A DNA stretch of 57,138 bases, from assembly GCA_015207155.1 (NCBI GenBank), contig JADEXK010000040.1:1-57138 (forward strand), read 5' to 3'. Shown here in pieces: positions 16,074 through 25,844 of this stretch (its first letter is position 1; the number at the start of each line of letters is the position of its first letter). The position numbers were made by a program, and so were the translations under genes. Under the pieces are notes generated by a model that saw only the letters and a program-made list of their open reading frames with translations, was not told the DNA's origin and searched no databases. The stretch is from Nostocales cyanobacterium LEGE 11386 (GTDB taxonomy: Bacteria > Cyanobacteriota > Cyanobacteriia > Cyanobacteriales > Nostocaceae).

Positions 16074-18320
16074 ATGTTTAATAAAACTGACATGGCTAAG
16101 AGTAGTGATACTCAAAAACGGACATCTTTGATTTCATCCCACAAAGTTACTGATAGTAAATTAGAACTACCGAGTAAGCTGAATTTGGCAACAACTAATA
16201 ATTTTTCCCAAAATCAGTTAATGGGATATTTCCACCGACTCAGCTTAGAGACAAAAGCGACAATATTTGCGATCGCCATCGGTTCTCTACCAACTTTGGG
16301 CATAGGTGCGATCGCCTATAGTATTGCCCATCAATCGATGACTAAACAAATTAGTCAATCTCATGCAGCCGCAGCTACTAACCTAACAGACAAGTTAAAC
16401 CGCTTGATGTTGGGACGGTACGAAGATATACAAACACTGGCTAATCTATCGTTAGTTAATGAAAATACTACAACTCAAAGAAAGCAAGTAGCGCTAGATG
16501 GCATAGTTGAAGCTGACAAAGCATACAATAGTCTAGCGATTTTTGATATCAAAGGTAATTTAATTGTCCAGTCTCCCCGCGAAACTTTGGATAATTCCCA
16601 AGACCGTAACTATTTTCAGCAGATTCTGCAAACAGATGTTCCTGTTATTAGTCAGCCAGACAAATCAGTGATTAATATTGCTGCACCTGTAAAAGATGCG
16701 ATTACAGGCAAAAAGATTGCTGTGGTACAAGCAAGTATACCCGTCACATCTTTAGCCGAGGTGATTAATAATTATGCAGCCAATGGAAGTAAATATTATT
16801 TACTGGATAACTCAGGAAAAGTTTTTCTAACTCCTCACAAAGCATTATTGGGTGCAGAATATCCCGACTTAGCTAATCTAATAGCAACAAATAAGGTAGA
16901 TAGTTTTACCACAGTTCAAACAATTAATCAAAAGCCAGAATTAGTCAGTTATGTACCATCTGGAAAACTCAACGGCTTACCAGATTTAAACTGGCGCTTC
17001 CTTTTGACTACAGATGCAGCAATGGCATTTGAGCCGCGAAGTCAATTGCTGCAAATCATCGCAATTGCCACAGTACTGATAGCATTAATTGCTAGTGCGA
17101 TCGCAGTTTGGTTAGCCAAGCGTACCACACAGCCAATTTTAAATGCGGCGGCGGCATTATCAAAGCTCAGTCAAGGTGAACTTGATACTCGTTGGCAAAC
17201 AACAAGAGAAGATGAGTTAGGAGTAATCAGTGCCAATATTAACCAAATAGCCGCTCAATTACAGGTATTGGTCAAAGAACAAGAAGTCACACAACAAGCA
17301 AAAAATACTGGGGAACAGAGTTCTGACCAAGTATTACAGCTACAACTTTTAGAACTACTCAATCAGGTAGAAGGTGCTGCTAGAGGTGACCTGACAGTAC
17401 GTGCAGACGTGACGGCTGGGGAAATTGGTACGGTTGCCGACTTTTTCAACTCCATCGTGGAAAGTCTTCGGGATATTGTCACCCAAGTTAAACAAGCTGC
17501 TACCCAAGTAAATGGGGCAATTGGTGACAACGAAGGCGCAATTCGTGAACTAGCAGAAGCCGCACTCACCCAAGCTGCCGAAATCAACCGCACCCTAGAT
17601 GCAGTTGACCAAATGACTTATTCTATGAAAAGCGTAGCCGAAAACGCCCAACAAGCTGCTGTTGTTGCTAACCACGCTGCTAACACCGCCACTAAGAGTG
17701 GAACAGCAATGGACTTGACAGTGCAAAACATTCTGTGTTTACGAGAAACCGTTGGTGACACTGCCAAGAAAGTGAAGCGCCTGGGAGAATCTTCTCAACA
17801 AATTTCTCGTGTGGTCTCCTTAATTAACCAAATCGCCACCCAAACCAACTTACTTGCTATTAACGCCGGCATTGAAGCAGCGCGCGCGGGTGAAGAAGGT
17901 CAAGGTTTTGCGGTAGTAGCTGAAGAAGTCGGCGAATTAGCAGTCCGCAGTGCCGCAGCTACCCAAGAAATTGAGCAAATTGTCAAGAATATCCAACGAG
18001 AAACCAGCGAAGTAGTGCAGGCTATGGAAATCGGAACTTCTCAAGTAGTAGAAGGTACTCAAATCGTAGAAGAGGCAAAGCAAAGCCTGAGTCAGATTTT
18101 GGATGTATCGCGGCAAATAGATTCCTTAGTACAGTCGATTTCTACAGCAACGGCATCTCAATTACAAACATCTCAATCTGTAAGTCAATTAATGCAAGAT
18201 ATCGCTGCCATTTCTCAACGTACCAGAGATTCTTCACGTCTGGTTTCCGCATCTCTGCACCAAACCGTAGAGATTTCCCAGCAATTGCAAGAAACTGTCG
18301 AAACTTTCAAGGTTAATTGA
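16074..18320 (+). CDS. Methyl-accepting chemotaxis protein (Cache + HAMP + signalling domain)
   Basis: A 748-aa transmembrane chemoreceptor. An N-terminal cytoplasmic tail of about 60 residues precedes TM1 (FAIAIGSLPTLGIGAIAY, about 65-83), an extracytoplasmic dCache-like sensor (about 90-320, with DRNYFQQILQTDVPVISQP), TM2 (about 325-348) and HAMP segments (about 350-500). The signalling hairpin tip reads EEGQGFAVVAEEVGELAVRS. There are no GAF domains, which separates it from PixJ-type phototaxis receptors and fits the HmpD/PilJ-type receptors that act on type IV pili. A second ATG 18 bp further in (16092) is an alternative start. Ligand unknown. Confidence 0.88.
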   Translation: MFNKTDMAKSSDTQKRTSLISSHKVTDSKLELPSKLNLATTNNFSQNQLMGYFHRLSLETKATIFAIAIGSLPTLGIGAIAYSIAHQSMTKQISQSHAAAATNLTDKLNRLMLGRYEDIQTLANLSLVNENTTTQRKQVALDGIVEADKAYNSLAIFDIKGNLIVQSPRETLDNSQDRNYFQQILQTDVPVISQPDKSVINIAAPVKDAITGKKIAVVQASIPVTSLAEVINNYAANGSKYYLLDNSGKVFLTPHKALLGAEYPDLANLIATNKVDSFTTVQTINQKPELVSYVPSGKLNGLPDLNWRFLLTTDAAMAFEPRSQLLQIIAIATVLIALIASAIAVWLAKRTTQPILNAAAALSKLSQGELDTRWQTTREDELGVISANINQIAAQLQVLVKEQEVTQQAKNTGEQSSDQVLQLQLLELLNQVEGAARGDLTVRADVTAGEIGTVADFFNSIVESLRDIVTQVKQAATQVNGAIGDNEGAIRELAEAALTQAAEINRTLDAVDQMTYSMKSVAENAQQAAVVANHAANTATKSGTAMDLTVQNILCLRETVGDTAKKVKRLGESSQQISRVVSLINQIATQTNLLAINAGIEAARAGEEGQGFAVVAEEVGELAVRSAAATQEIEQIVKNIQRETSEVVQAMEIGTSQVVEGTQIVEEAKQSLSQILDVSRQIDSLVQSISTATASQLQTSQSVSQLMQDIAAISQRTRDSSRLVSASLHQTVEISQQLQETVETFKVN

Positions 18321-18337
18321 GTTAGGAAGTGGGGAGA

Positions 18338-18393
18338 TGAGGGAGTGAGGGAGTGAGGGAGTGAGGGAAATAACCAATGACCAATGACCAATG
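18338..18393. repeat. Short tandem repeats between the MCP and CheA genes
   Basis: Four 8-bp units TGAGGGAG (18338-18369, last unit ending in A) are followed directly by three 7-bp units ACCAATG (18373-18393). These are STRRs of the kind scattered in filamentous cyanobacteria. They fill the 90-bp gap inside an operon. Confidence 0.85.
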
Positions 18394-18410
18394 ACTAAAT
18401 AACAAAAACT

Positions 18411-21314
18411 ATGTCAAAGGATAAAGAACTAGAAATCCAGATGCAGTTTCTGGAAGAAGCGACAGATTACATCAATACTTTAGAAGCAGTATTGCTGGAA
18501 ATTAACACCAGTAACCGTATTGATTTAGATAAAATTAATGGCGCACTGCGAGCCGCTCATTCCATCAAAGGTGGTGCGGGGATGATGGGATTTCGGGCGC
18601 TGAGTGATTTAGCTCATCGGCTAGAAGATTCTTTTAAAGTTTTAAAAACCCGCAAAAATTCGCTAGAGATTGATACGCAGTTACAAAGTTTACTGCTATC
18701 TGGAGTTGATTGGCTACGGCAGATAGTAGAATTAATCTCACAAGGAAATGTGATCGAAGAGCAGTGGTTAGCAACCTTTTGTGATCCAGTCTTTGATGAA
18801 CTGCGCGATCGCTTGGGTGAACCTGCTCCTGAAGATGCCTCAACTATGCTATCTCCAGAAGATGGGCAAGATATTATTCCCATGCTGTTTGCAACCGAAG
18901 TAGAAGGATGTTTGCAGCGTTTAGAATCTGTCTTAGCAGATAGTGAGCAGCCTTGTTTACAAGAAGAAATTGTGATCATGGCAGCCGAATTGGGCGGTTT
19001 GGGGGAAATGCTGCAATTGCCAGCGTTTACCAGTCTTTGTGAATCAATAGCACATCACATGGGAACAGCATACCCTGAGCGCATTCCTGAAATTGCTCAA
19101 TTAGCATTGCAAGCATGGCGGCGATCGCAAGCTTTGGTGCTGACAAATCAAAAAGATAGTCTACCAACAAAAATCGAACCTGGTGCAGTAGTAGCCCCAG
19201 TAAATCATATTCCATCCCAGCCACAAGCTACACCAACTGACACGGCACTTCTGGAATCTGAAACTTGGCTGCAAGATGAAGAAATTACTGTTAATTTTCC
19301 AGAACCAAATACCACCGCAGATTACAAATTTGTTGAGCGCACAAGTGAAACAAATAATGTTGGTAAAGACCGGGAAATTCAGGAAAATACCGTCCGAGTT
19401 CCTAGTAAACAACTGGAGCAAATTAATGACCTGTTCGGGGAACTAATTATCCAGCGTAATGGGTTAAACTCTCAATTAGAAAAATTGCGGAAACTCGTGC
19501 GTAATTTGAATCAGCGAGTGCAAATTCTCGACCGAGAAAATCACGAATTGCGAACAACCTATGACAAAATTGCTACGCAAGCTGTAAGGAAATTTGCGGG
19601 ACGATTGCTAGGAGGAAATCATCTAGAAAATATAGAAAAATTCGATGCCTTAGAAATGGATCGCTATAACGAAATCAACCTGCGATCGCAGGAAGTTATG
19701 GAAACCATTGTCCAAGTGCAGGAAGTTACAAATGACATTCAATTAAGCGTTGATGATACAGATAATATTGCTCGCAAACTAAATAAAACATCGAAACAGT
19801 TACAAACAAAACTTACACACATTCGGATGCGTCCCATATCCGATTTAGTCGAGCGTTTTCCTAGAGCCTTGCGTGACCTGAATATTGAGTATGGAAAAAA
19901 TGTTCAATTAAAAGTTGAAGGTGGCAATACCTTAATTGAACGCAGCATTTTAGAGGCTTTGAATGAGCCGATCATGCACTTATTAAGAAATGCCTTTGAT
20001 CATGGTATCGAAGACTCAGCCACCCGCCACATTTTGGGTAAACCAGAACAAGGATTAATTGAAATTACAGCTACTCACCGCAGTAACCGCACCATCATTA
20101 CAATGCGTGATGATGGTCGGGGCATTTCCTTAGAAAAAATTCGCTCCCGCGCCGCCGCAATGGGATTAGATGCTTCTCTAGTAGCTAATGCTAGCGATGA
20201 AGAACTACTATCACTGATTTTTGAACCAGGGTTTAGCACCTCCGACCAAGTAACCGCCTTATCTGGTCGTGGTGTCGGGATGGATGTAGTTCGCAATAAC
20301 CTAAAATCGGTGCGAGGAGAGATTACAGTTAATACCGAGGTGGGAGTTGGTACTACCTTTACTTTGTCAGTACCATTTACACTTTCCGTAGCACGAGTAC
20401 TGCTGGTAGAAAGTAATAAGATGTTATTAGCATTTCCCACAGAAGTCGTTTCCGAAATATTTTTACTGCAAAACGAGCGAGTCTTTTCAATGGCAGGTAG
20501 CGAAGTTCTCAACTGGCAAGGAACTATGTTGCCATTGATTCGCCTTGGTCGCTACTTTGAGTTTAATTGTCCACGCTACGATCACCCAGAACTAGAAACG
20601 CCTCCAGCTATCAATGCTAGCAGCATCTTAATAGTTAAAGGTAATAATCAGCCAGTAGCCATACAAGTAGACCGTTGCTGGGGAGAACAAGAAGTAGCTA
20701 TTCGCCAAGTCGAGGGTAATATACCTCTACCCGCAGGTTTTAGTAACTGCACAATACTAGGTGATGGTCGAGTTTTAGCATTAGTAAATACTAACGAATT
20801 GCTATATTGGATTGCTAGCAATCAACGCACTCCTAAAAACAATCAATTACCATCAGTTAGATTAAAAACACCATTTCTATTCTTTGATAACAACAAATTA
20901 CCAGTAACCCCCATCAATCAAAAAGGCACAATTTTAATCATTGATGACTCAATTAATGTCCGCCGTTTCTTAGCTTTAACTTTAGAAAAAGGAGGGTATC
21001 AAGTAGAACAAGCAAAAGATGGTCAAGATGCCCTAGAAAAACTAGAAAGTGGCTTGAAAGTCGCAGCAGTAATTTGTGATATTGAAATGCCTCGCCTCGA
21101 TGGTTATGGCTTCTTAGATCGCATCAATTCCCACATAGATATGAAACACATTCCAGTTGCTATGCTGACTTCTCGCAGCAGCAATAAACATCGACAATTA
21201 GCCATGCAATTAGGGGCAAGAGCTTATTTTTCTAAACCTTACAACGAGCAAGAATTATTAAAAACCTTGGCAGAAATTATTAGTCATATTCCCGAAACAG
21301 CAACATCTCATTAA
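18411..21314 (+). CDS. CheA-like hybrid histidine kinase with C-terminal receiver
   Basis: A 967-aa CheA/PilL-type kinase. The HPt domain has its phospho-acceptor at His50 in AAHSIKGGAGMMGF. A second HPt-like helical segment (about 150-235) lacks an obvious phospho-His. A coiled dimerisation region lies at about 325-480, the HATPase domain at about 480-650 (N box LLRNAFDHGIED, G box GRGVGMDVV), a CheW-like domain at about 655-810, and a receiver at about 840-965 with IIDDSINVRR, Asp in VICDIEMPRLDGYG and Lys in FSKPYNEQ. It closes the five-gene operon and corresponds to the CheA (HmpE-like) position. A repeat-borne hairpin at 21359-21391 follows. Confidence 0.9.
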   Translation: MSKDKELEIQMQFLEEATDYINTLEAVLLEINTSNRIDLDKINGALRAAHSIKGGAGMMGFRALSDLAHRLEDSFKVLKTRKNSLEIDTQLQSLLLSGVDWLRQIVELISQGNVIEEQWLATFCDPVFDELRDRLGEPAPEDASTMLSPEDGQDIIPMLFATEVEGCLQRLESVLADSEQPCLQEEIVIMAAELGGLGEMLQLPAFTSLCESIAHHMGTAYPERIPEIAQLALQAWRRSQALVLTNQKDSLPTKIEPGAVVAPVNHIPSQPQATPTDTALLESETWLQDEEITVNFPEPNTTADYKFVERTSETNNVGKDREIQENTVRVPSKQLEQINDLFGELIIQRNGLNSQLEKLRKLVRNLNQRVQILDRENHELRTTYDKIATQAVRKFAGRLLGGNHLENIEKFDALEMDRYNEINLRSQEVMETIVQVQEVTNDIQLSVDDTDNIARKLNKTSKQLQTKLTHIRMRPISDLVERFPRALRDLNIEYGKNVQLKVEGGNTLIERSILEALNEPIMHLLRNAFDHGIEDSATRHILGKPEQGLIEITATHRSNRTIITMRDDGRGISLEKIRSRAAAMGLDASLVANASDEELLSLIFEPGFSTSDQVTALSGRGVGMDVVRNNLKSVRGEITVNTEVGVGTTFTLSVPFTLSVARVLLVESNKMLLAFPTEVVSEIFLLQNERVFSMAGSEVLNWQGTMLPLIRLGRYFEFNCPRYDHPELETPPAINASSILIVKGNNQPVAIQVDRCWGEQEVAIRQVEGNIPLPAGFSNCTILGDGRVLALVNTNELLYWIASNQRTPKNNQLPSVRLKTPFLFFDNNKLPVTPINQKGTILIIDDSINVRRFLALTLEKGGYQVEQAKDGQDALEKLESGLKVAAVICDIEMPRLDGYGFLDRINSHIDMKHIPVAMLTSRSSNKHRQLAMQLGARAYFSKPYNEQELLKTLAEIISHIPETATSH

Positions 21315-21358
21315 GCAACAGGCTATTGGAGACTCCCCTAAATGAATCACGAACAAAA

Positions 21359-21391
21359 AGATCCCCGACTTTTTCAAAAAGTCGGGGATCT
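21359..21391 (-). terminator. Strong hairpin terminator for psaK (repeat-borne)
   Basis: Perfect 16-bp arms, AGATCCCCGACTTTTT and its complement, around a single central base. Read on the minus strand it is followed by TTTTTG, so it should terminate psaK; the CheA gene converges from the other side. The stem and its flank recur at 29682-29718 in the opposite orientation. Confidence 0.8.
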
Positions 21392-21421
21392 AAACCTCTT
21401 GCTAAATTTCGTACAACAATA

Positions 21422-21682
21422 CTAGATTCTACCGATGTTATGCAGTCCTAAGATTATACCTGCTCCTAAAACATGACCAAAGGAAGCAGTTGCCAGTACC
21501 GCAGGTAAACCAAATCCACCAAAAAAATTAGCTGAAGGTAAGGCTGGTTCGGCGCTGGGATACTTGATGGTAAATTTGCCAAAGGCAATGGCAATGATAT
21601 TAGCCAGAATCATAATTACACCAACAGTAGGACTCCATTCCAGGGGTGTGGTCACAGCAGCGAGTAAGGTCGAAGTAAACAC
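21422..21682 (-). CDS. psaK: Photosystem I reaction centre subunit X (PsaK)
   Basis: Small two-helix thylakoid membrane subunit at the edge of photosystem I. The 86-aa length is typical. The N-terminal TTPLEWSPTVGVIMILANII helix, the loop IKYPSAEPALPS and the C-terminal LATASFGHVLGAGIILGL helix ending LHNIGRI are diagnostic. The start is GTG, preceded by GGAG eight bases upstream, with no in-frame ATG in reach. The gene stands alone, followed at once by a strong terminator hairpin. Confidence 0.95.
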   Translation of the reverse strand: MFTSTLLAAVTTPLEWSPTVGVIMILANIIAIAFGKFTIKYPSAEPALPSANFFGGFGLPAVLATASFGHVLGAGIILGLHNIGRI

Positions 21683-21982
21683 CTGATTTGCTCCAGAAAA
21701 TTTTTAATGGTTGAAAACATAATCTAAATATTTCCGAAGTAAATTCAAGAAAAATCCTAATTTTGCATCAATATTTAACAGTTATTTTCAATCCTTAATA
21801 GAATTAGCACTCTGCTGCTTCTTGATGGCAACGGTGATTTTAGTCTTTCTGAGCCTAAGGGCCAGCCGCGATCGCTAAAATAGAGTTAGCGATACCGATG
21901 ACGCCCAGGTGAAGTGGAGGCGCGATCGCTCGCCAGATAATCTACACTCAAAGTGAGACCGATTTTATTTGCAGCTTCTGTT

Positions 21983-22423
21983 ATGTCCTCAATTATAGAT
22001 TCTTTGCCACCTGCTCTCGCTAAAATCGTCCAGCGCTTTCAACGTGCTACTGAACCGAAGCGACGCTATGAACAACTAATCTGGTATGCTCAGAAGCTCA
22101 AGGATTTCCCAGAAGCTGACAAGGTACCAGAAAACAAAGTTCCTGGTTGCGTGTCTCAGGTTTACATCACCGCAGCACTGGATGACAATAAGGTTGTGTA
22201 CCAGGGTGATTCTGATTCTCAGTTGACCAAAGGTTTGGTAGGACTTTTGGTTGAAGGATTAAATGGACTCACTCCCAGCGACATTGTGCAACTAACTCCA
22301 GATTTTATTCAAGAAACTGGTTTAAATGTCAGCCTGACTCCTTCCCGTGCCAATGGATTTTACAACATTTTTAAAACCATGCAAAAAAAAGCACTCGAAT
22401 GTAAGTTGGATATACCTAACTAA
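21983..22423 (+). CDS. SufE-like Fe-S cluster assembly sulfur acceptor
   Basis: SufE accepts sulfane sulfur from the cysteine desulfurase SufS and passes it to the SufBCD scaffold. The 146-aa protein has the family layout, with the acceptor Cys56 in NKVPGCVSQVY and a conserved start region SLPPALAKIVQRFQRATEPK. I chose the ATG at 21983 over an upstream in-frame GTG at 21953, because the family begins near this point and the extra ten residues look non-native. No suf genes are adjacent. Confidence 0.88.
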   Translation: MSSIIDSLPPALAKIVQRFQRATEPKRRYEQLIWYAQKLKDFPEADKVPENKVPGCVSQVYITAALDDNKVVYQGDSDSQLTKGLVGLLVEGLNGLTPSDIVQLTPDFIQETGLNVSLTPSRANGFYNIFKTMQKKALECKLDIPN

Positions 22424-22514
22424 ACAGATGAGCGTTGATAAATTTCCAGATTTAGGAGTTAGGAAGTCTTAACTCCTAATTTTAAAATATTCATAACAAT
22501 TAAAATTTAGCCCG

Positions 22515-23423
22515 ATGTCAACTAATTTAGTATCAACTTATGATCCTGTAGGATTCGGTGGAGTAGTTCAAGAATATATCTGGAGTTGGGAAAACCAACC
22601 ATTACGGATTATTTATGAAACCCTCGGTACAGGTTCACCACTCTTACTGCTACCAGCTTTTAGCAGCGTTTCCATGCGTGCGGAGATGGGCGAACTTGCC
22701 AATTTACTTGCTGGTCATTTTCAGGTTACAGTGGTGGACTGGCCTGGATTTGGACAATCTTCTCGTCCTAGTTTAAATTACCGACCGGAAATATATCATC
22801 ACTTTCTGGCAGATTTTGTCAATACTGTTTTTCATCCTCCCATTACTGTAGTAGCGGCTGGTCATGCTTCTAGTTACGTTTTACAACTAGCTGTAAAGCA
22901 ACCTGATATTTTTTCTCGGATTGCCTTGTTAGCACCCACTTGGCGCGGCCCTTTACCGACAATGGGGGCAAATCATCAAATAGCTGACATGGTAAAAGGA
23001 TTAGTGCGATCGCCTATAGTAGGTCAAGCACTCTACAAACTCAACACCACACCATCCTTTTTAAGTTGGATGTACCGTCGTCATGTGTTTACCGATGAGG
23101 CTAAACTCACACCCAGTTTCATCGAGAAGAAATGGCAAACAACACAAAAACCAGGTGCTAGATTTGCATCTGCGGCTTTTGTAACTGGTAATCTTGACGC
23201 TGTACGTCAGCAATCTGATTTCCTAGAACTTGTCGAATCTTTATCTAGTCCCCTCATGGTAGTCATTGGCGAATCCAGTCCGCCAAAATCACGACAAGAA
23301 ATGGACGCAGTAGCAGCTTTACCAGGTGTGCAAAGTGTTGTCATTCCCGGTTCCCTAGGATTGCATGAAGAATACCCAGATATTTTATTTACAGCCATCC
23401 AGGATTTCTTACTCTCCTCATAA
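22515..23423 (+). CDS. Alpha/beta-hydrolase fold protein with Ala at the nucleophile position
   Basis: A 302-aa alpha/beta-hydrolase of a type common in cyanobacteria. Fold markers are LLLLPAFSSVS (oxyanion strand, about 43-53), VVDWPGFGQSSRP (about 73-85) and the nucleophile elbow at about 112-122. The elbow reads VAAGHASSYV, so the usual G-x-S-x-G is G-H-A-S-S with Ala118 where the nucleophilic Ser should be. Ser119 is next to it but off register. A late His is present in GLHEEYPD. It may be a non-catalytic family member or use another residue. Function unknown. Confidence 0.8.
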   Translation: MSTNLVSTYDPVGFGGVVQEYIWSWENQPLRIIYETLGTGSPLLLLPAFSSVSMRAEMGELANLLAGHFQVTVVDWPGFGQSSRPSLNYRPEIYHHFLADFVNTVFHPPITVVAAGHASSYVLQLAVKQPDIFSRIALLAPTWRGPLPTMGANHQIADMVKGLVRSPIVGQALYKLNTTPSFLSWMYRRHVFTDEAKLTPSFIEKKWQTTQKPGARFASAAFVTGNLDAVRQQSDFLELVESLSSPLMVVIGESSPPKSRQEMDAVAALPGVQSVVIPGSLGLHEEYPDILFTAIQDFLLSS

Positions 23424-23455
23424 TCAGTGCTGAGTCAGGAATTATGATTTATCGG

Positions 23456-24346
23456 CTACTCCCCCAATCTCTCAGCTATTCTCAACTTTGCAGAACGCGA
23501 TCGCGGGTTATTTGCTAATTCTTCTTCCTGTGCAGTAATTGGCTTTTTAGTCAAGACCTTTAATAAAGGTGAATTGCGTAAACCATGCTTGACTGGGCGG
23601 TCTTCTAGACTGTGAAAACTAATAATGGCAATTCTGCCACCAGGAACAAGGGCATGGGGTGCATTTTCCAAGAAAGTTTCTAAAGACTTTAACTCATCGT
23701 TGACGACAATTCGCAAAGCTTGAAAAACCCGAGTAGCCGGGTGAATTCGACCATAACGATATTTAGGAGGAACAGCATAAGCGATCGCCTCAGCTAATTC
23801 TGTGGTGGTCTGAAATGGTCGTCTTTCCACAATGCGTCTAGCAATGCGCCGTGATAATCGTTCTTCACCATATTTAAAGAAAATATCGGCTAATTCCGCT
23901 TCACCCCATTCATTAATTACATCGGCTGCGGTTAGCGATTGACGCTGATCCATTCGCATATCCAGATTTGCGGTGTGGCGAAAACTAAAACCCCGTTCCG
24001 GCTGGTCTAGATGATAAGAACTCACCCCCAAATCAGCGAGAATACCATCAAAAGTGTGAGGAGTATATTTATAAGACGCAAAATTACTGAGAATAAATTG
24101 TACTCGTTCTCCATACTCAGCCAACTGCTGCTGCGCCGCCAATAAAGCATCTGCATCTTGGTCAATCGCTGTTAGCTGCACATCCGGTGCAGCTGCTAAA
24201 ATCAGGCGACTGTGACCGCCACCGCCTACCGTCGCATCTAAATAATGCCCGCCGGGACGTATAGCCAAGCCCTCAACTACCTCCCGACTTAGCACGGGCA
24301 CATGAAGAAATTCCGTGCCTACAATTCCCTGAATCTCAAGCTCCAT
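23456..24346 (-). CDS. rsmH: 16S rRNA (cytosine1402-N4)-methyltransferase RsmH
   Basis: SAM-dependent methyltransferase (formerly MraW) that makes N4-methylcytosine at position 1402 in the ribosomal P site. The 296-aa protein carries the family motifs: HVPVLSREVVEGL at the start, the SAM-binding loop DATVGGGGHSRLIL, ILADLGVSSYHLD, the RGFSFR segment, RIHPATRVFQALRI, and IAIISFHSLEDRPVK near the C-terminus. It is divergent from ndhH with a 225-bp gap and not in a division/cell-wall operon, as usual in cyanobacteria. Confidence 0.96.
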   Translation of the reverse strand: MELEIQGIVGTEFLHVPVLSREVVEGLAIRPGGHYLDATVGGGGHSRLILAAAPDVQLTAIDQDADALLAAQQQLAEYGERVQFILSNFASYKYTPHTFDGILADLGVSSYHLDQPERGFSFRHTANLDMRMDQRQSLTAADVINEWGEAELADIFFKYGEERLSRRIARRIVERRPFQTTTELAEAIAYAVPPKYRYGRIHPATRVFQALRIVVNDELKSLETFLENAPHALVPGGRIAIISFHSLEDRPVKHGLRNSPLLKVLTKKPITAQEEELANNPRSRSAKLRIAERLGE

Positions 24347-24571
24347 ATAATAATTGAAGAAGTGAAAAAAAATGAAACATCAAGTAAAATTCCCTCGCTG
24401 CCACCCCTCTCCAACATACTCCTGTATGGGTAAGAGATGTAGACGCCCCCAGGGTGACTTATCCAAAATATTTCCCTTACACACCTGATTTTGGCAGATA
24501 CGATCATTCGGGTCTGGTGGGCATCAACGCGATTCAAGTTGAAATTTTCATAATCGGAGAACACAGAACTT

Positions 24572-25756
24572 ATGGCAAGACTAGAAACCCGCACCGAACC
24601 TATGGTGCTGAATATGGGGCCACACCACCCCTCAATGCACGGGGTTCTGCGGTTAATTGTCACTTTGGATGGCGAGGATGTCGTTGATTGTGAACCAGTC
24701 ATCGGCTACCTGCACCGGGGAATGGAAAAAATTGCCGAGAACCGGACTACTGTCATGTACGTTCCCTACGTTAGTCGTTGGGACTACGCCGCCGGCATGT
24801 TTAACGAAGCAGTCACTGTCAACGCCCCGGAAAAATTGGCAGGCGTTGCTGTTCCCAAACGCGCCAGCTACATTCGCGTGATCATGCTAGAACTAAATCG
24901 GATTGCCAATCACTTGCTGTGGTTTGGCCCCTTTCTAGCTGACGTAGGCGCACAAACTCCCTTCTTCTACCAGTTCCGGGAACGGGAGATGATTTATGAT
25001 TTGTGGGAAGCTGCCACCGGATATCGGATGGTGAACAACAACTATTTCCGTGTTGGTGGCGTAGCAGCCGATTTACCCTATGGTTGGGTAGATAAGTGCT
25101 TAGACTTCTGCGACTACTTATTACCCAAAGTTGATGAGTACGAGCGTTTGGTAACTAATAACCCCATTTTCCGCCGTCGTGTTGAGGGTATTGGCACCAT
25201 CACCCGTGAACAAGCAATTAACTGGGGATTATCTGGCCCCATGTTACGCGCTTCTGGAGTGAAATGGGATCTACGGAAAGTTGACCACTACGAGTGCTAC
25301 GACGACTTTGATTGGGATGTACAGTGGGAAACCGCCGGTGATTGCTTCGCCCGTTACGTTGTACGGATGCGGGAAATGCGCGAATCTGTGAAGATTATTC
25401 GCCAAGCAATCAAAGGACTACCTGGAGGCCCTTACGAAAACCTAGAAGCCAAACGGATGGCGGCTGGTAAAAAATCCGAGTGGGATGCTTTTGATTACCA
25501 ATACATTGGTAAGAAAGTTTCACCTACCTTTAAAATGCCCAAAGGTGAAATCTACTCCCGTGTGGAAAGCGGTAAAGGTGAACTAGGAATTTATCTAGTT
25601 GGCGATGATAATGCCTTCCCCTGGCGGTGGAAAATTCGCCCGGCAGATTTCAACAACCTGCAAATTGTCCCGGAATTACTCCGGGGAATGAAGGTTGCAG
25701 ATATTGTTGTGATTCTCGGCAGTGTTGACGTGATTATGGGATCTGTCGATAGGTAG
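24572..25756 (+). CDS. ndhH: NAD(P)H-quinone oxidoreductase subunit H (NdhH)
   Basis: The 49-kDa-type subunit of the peripheral arm of cyanobacterial NDH-1, which takes part in respiratory and cyclic electron flow around photosystem I. The 394-aa length is standard. Conserved stretches are MGPHHPSMHGVLRL, EPVIGYLHRGMEKIAENRT, NHLLWFGPFLADVGAQTPFF and, at the C-terminus, VVILGSVDVIMGSVDR. The preceding gap is short and no other ndh gene is nearby, which is normal for ndhH in these organisms. Confidence 0.97.
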   Translation: MARLETRTEPMVLNMGPHHPSMHGVLRLIVTLDGEDVVDCEPVIGYLHRGMEKIAENRTTVMYVPYVSRWDYAAGMFNEAVTVNAPEKLAGVAVPKRASYIRVIMLELNRIANHLLWFGPFLADVGAQTPFFYQFREREMIYDLWEAATGYRMVNNNYFRVGGVAADLPYGWVDKCLDFCDYLLPKVDEYERLVTNNPIFRRRVEGIGTITREQAINWGLSGPMLRASGVKWDLRKVDHYECYDDFDWDVQWETAGDCFARYVVRMREMRESVKIIRQAIKGLPGGPYENLEAKRMAAGKKSEWDAFDYQYIGKKVSPTFKMPKGEIYSRVESGKGELGIYLVGDDNAFPWRWKIRPADFNNLQIVPELLRGMKVADIVVILGSVDVIMGSVDR

Positions 25757-25844
25757 AGATTGGGGACGAGGGGACAAAAGGGAGAAAACGTGGGAATACT
25801 ACCAAACTCTTTCTCCCTATCCCCCATCCCCCCATCTCCAATAA

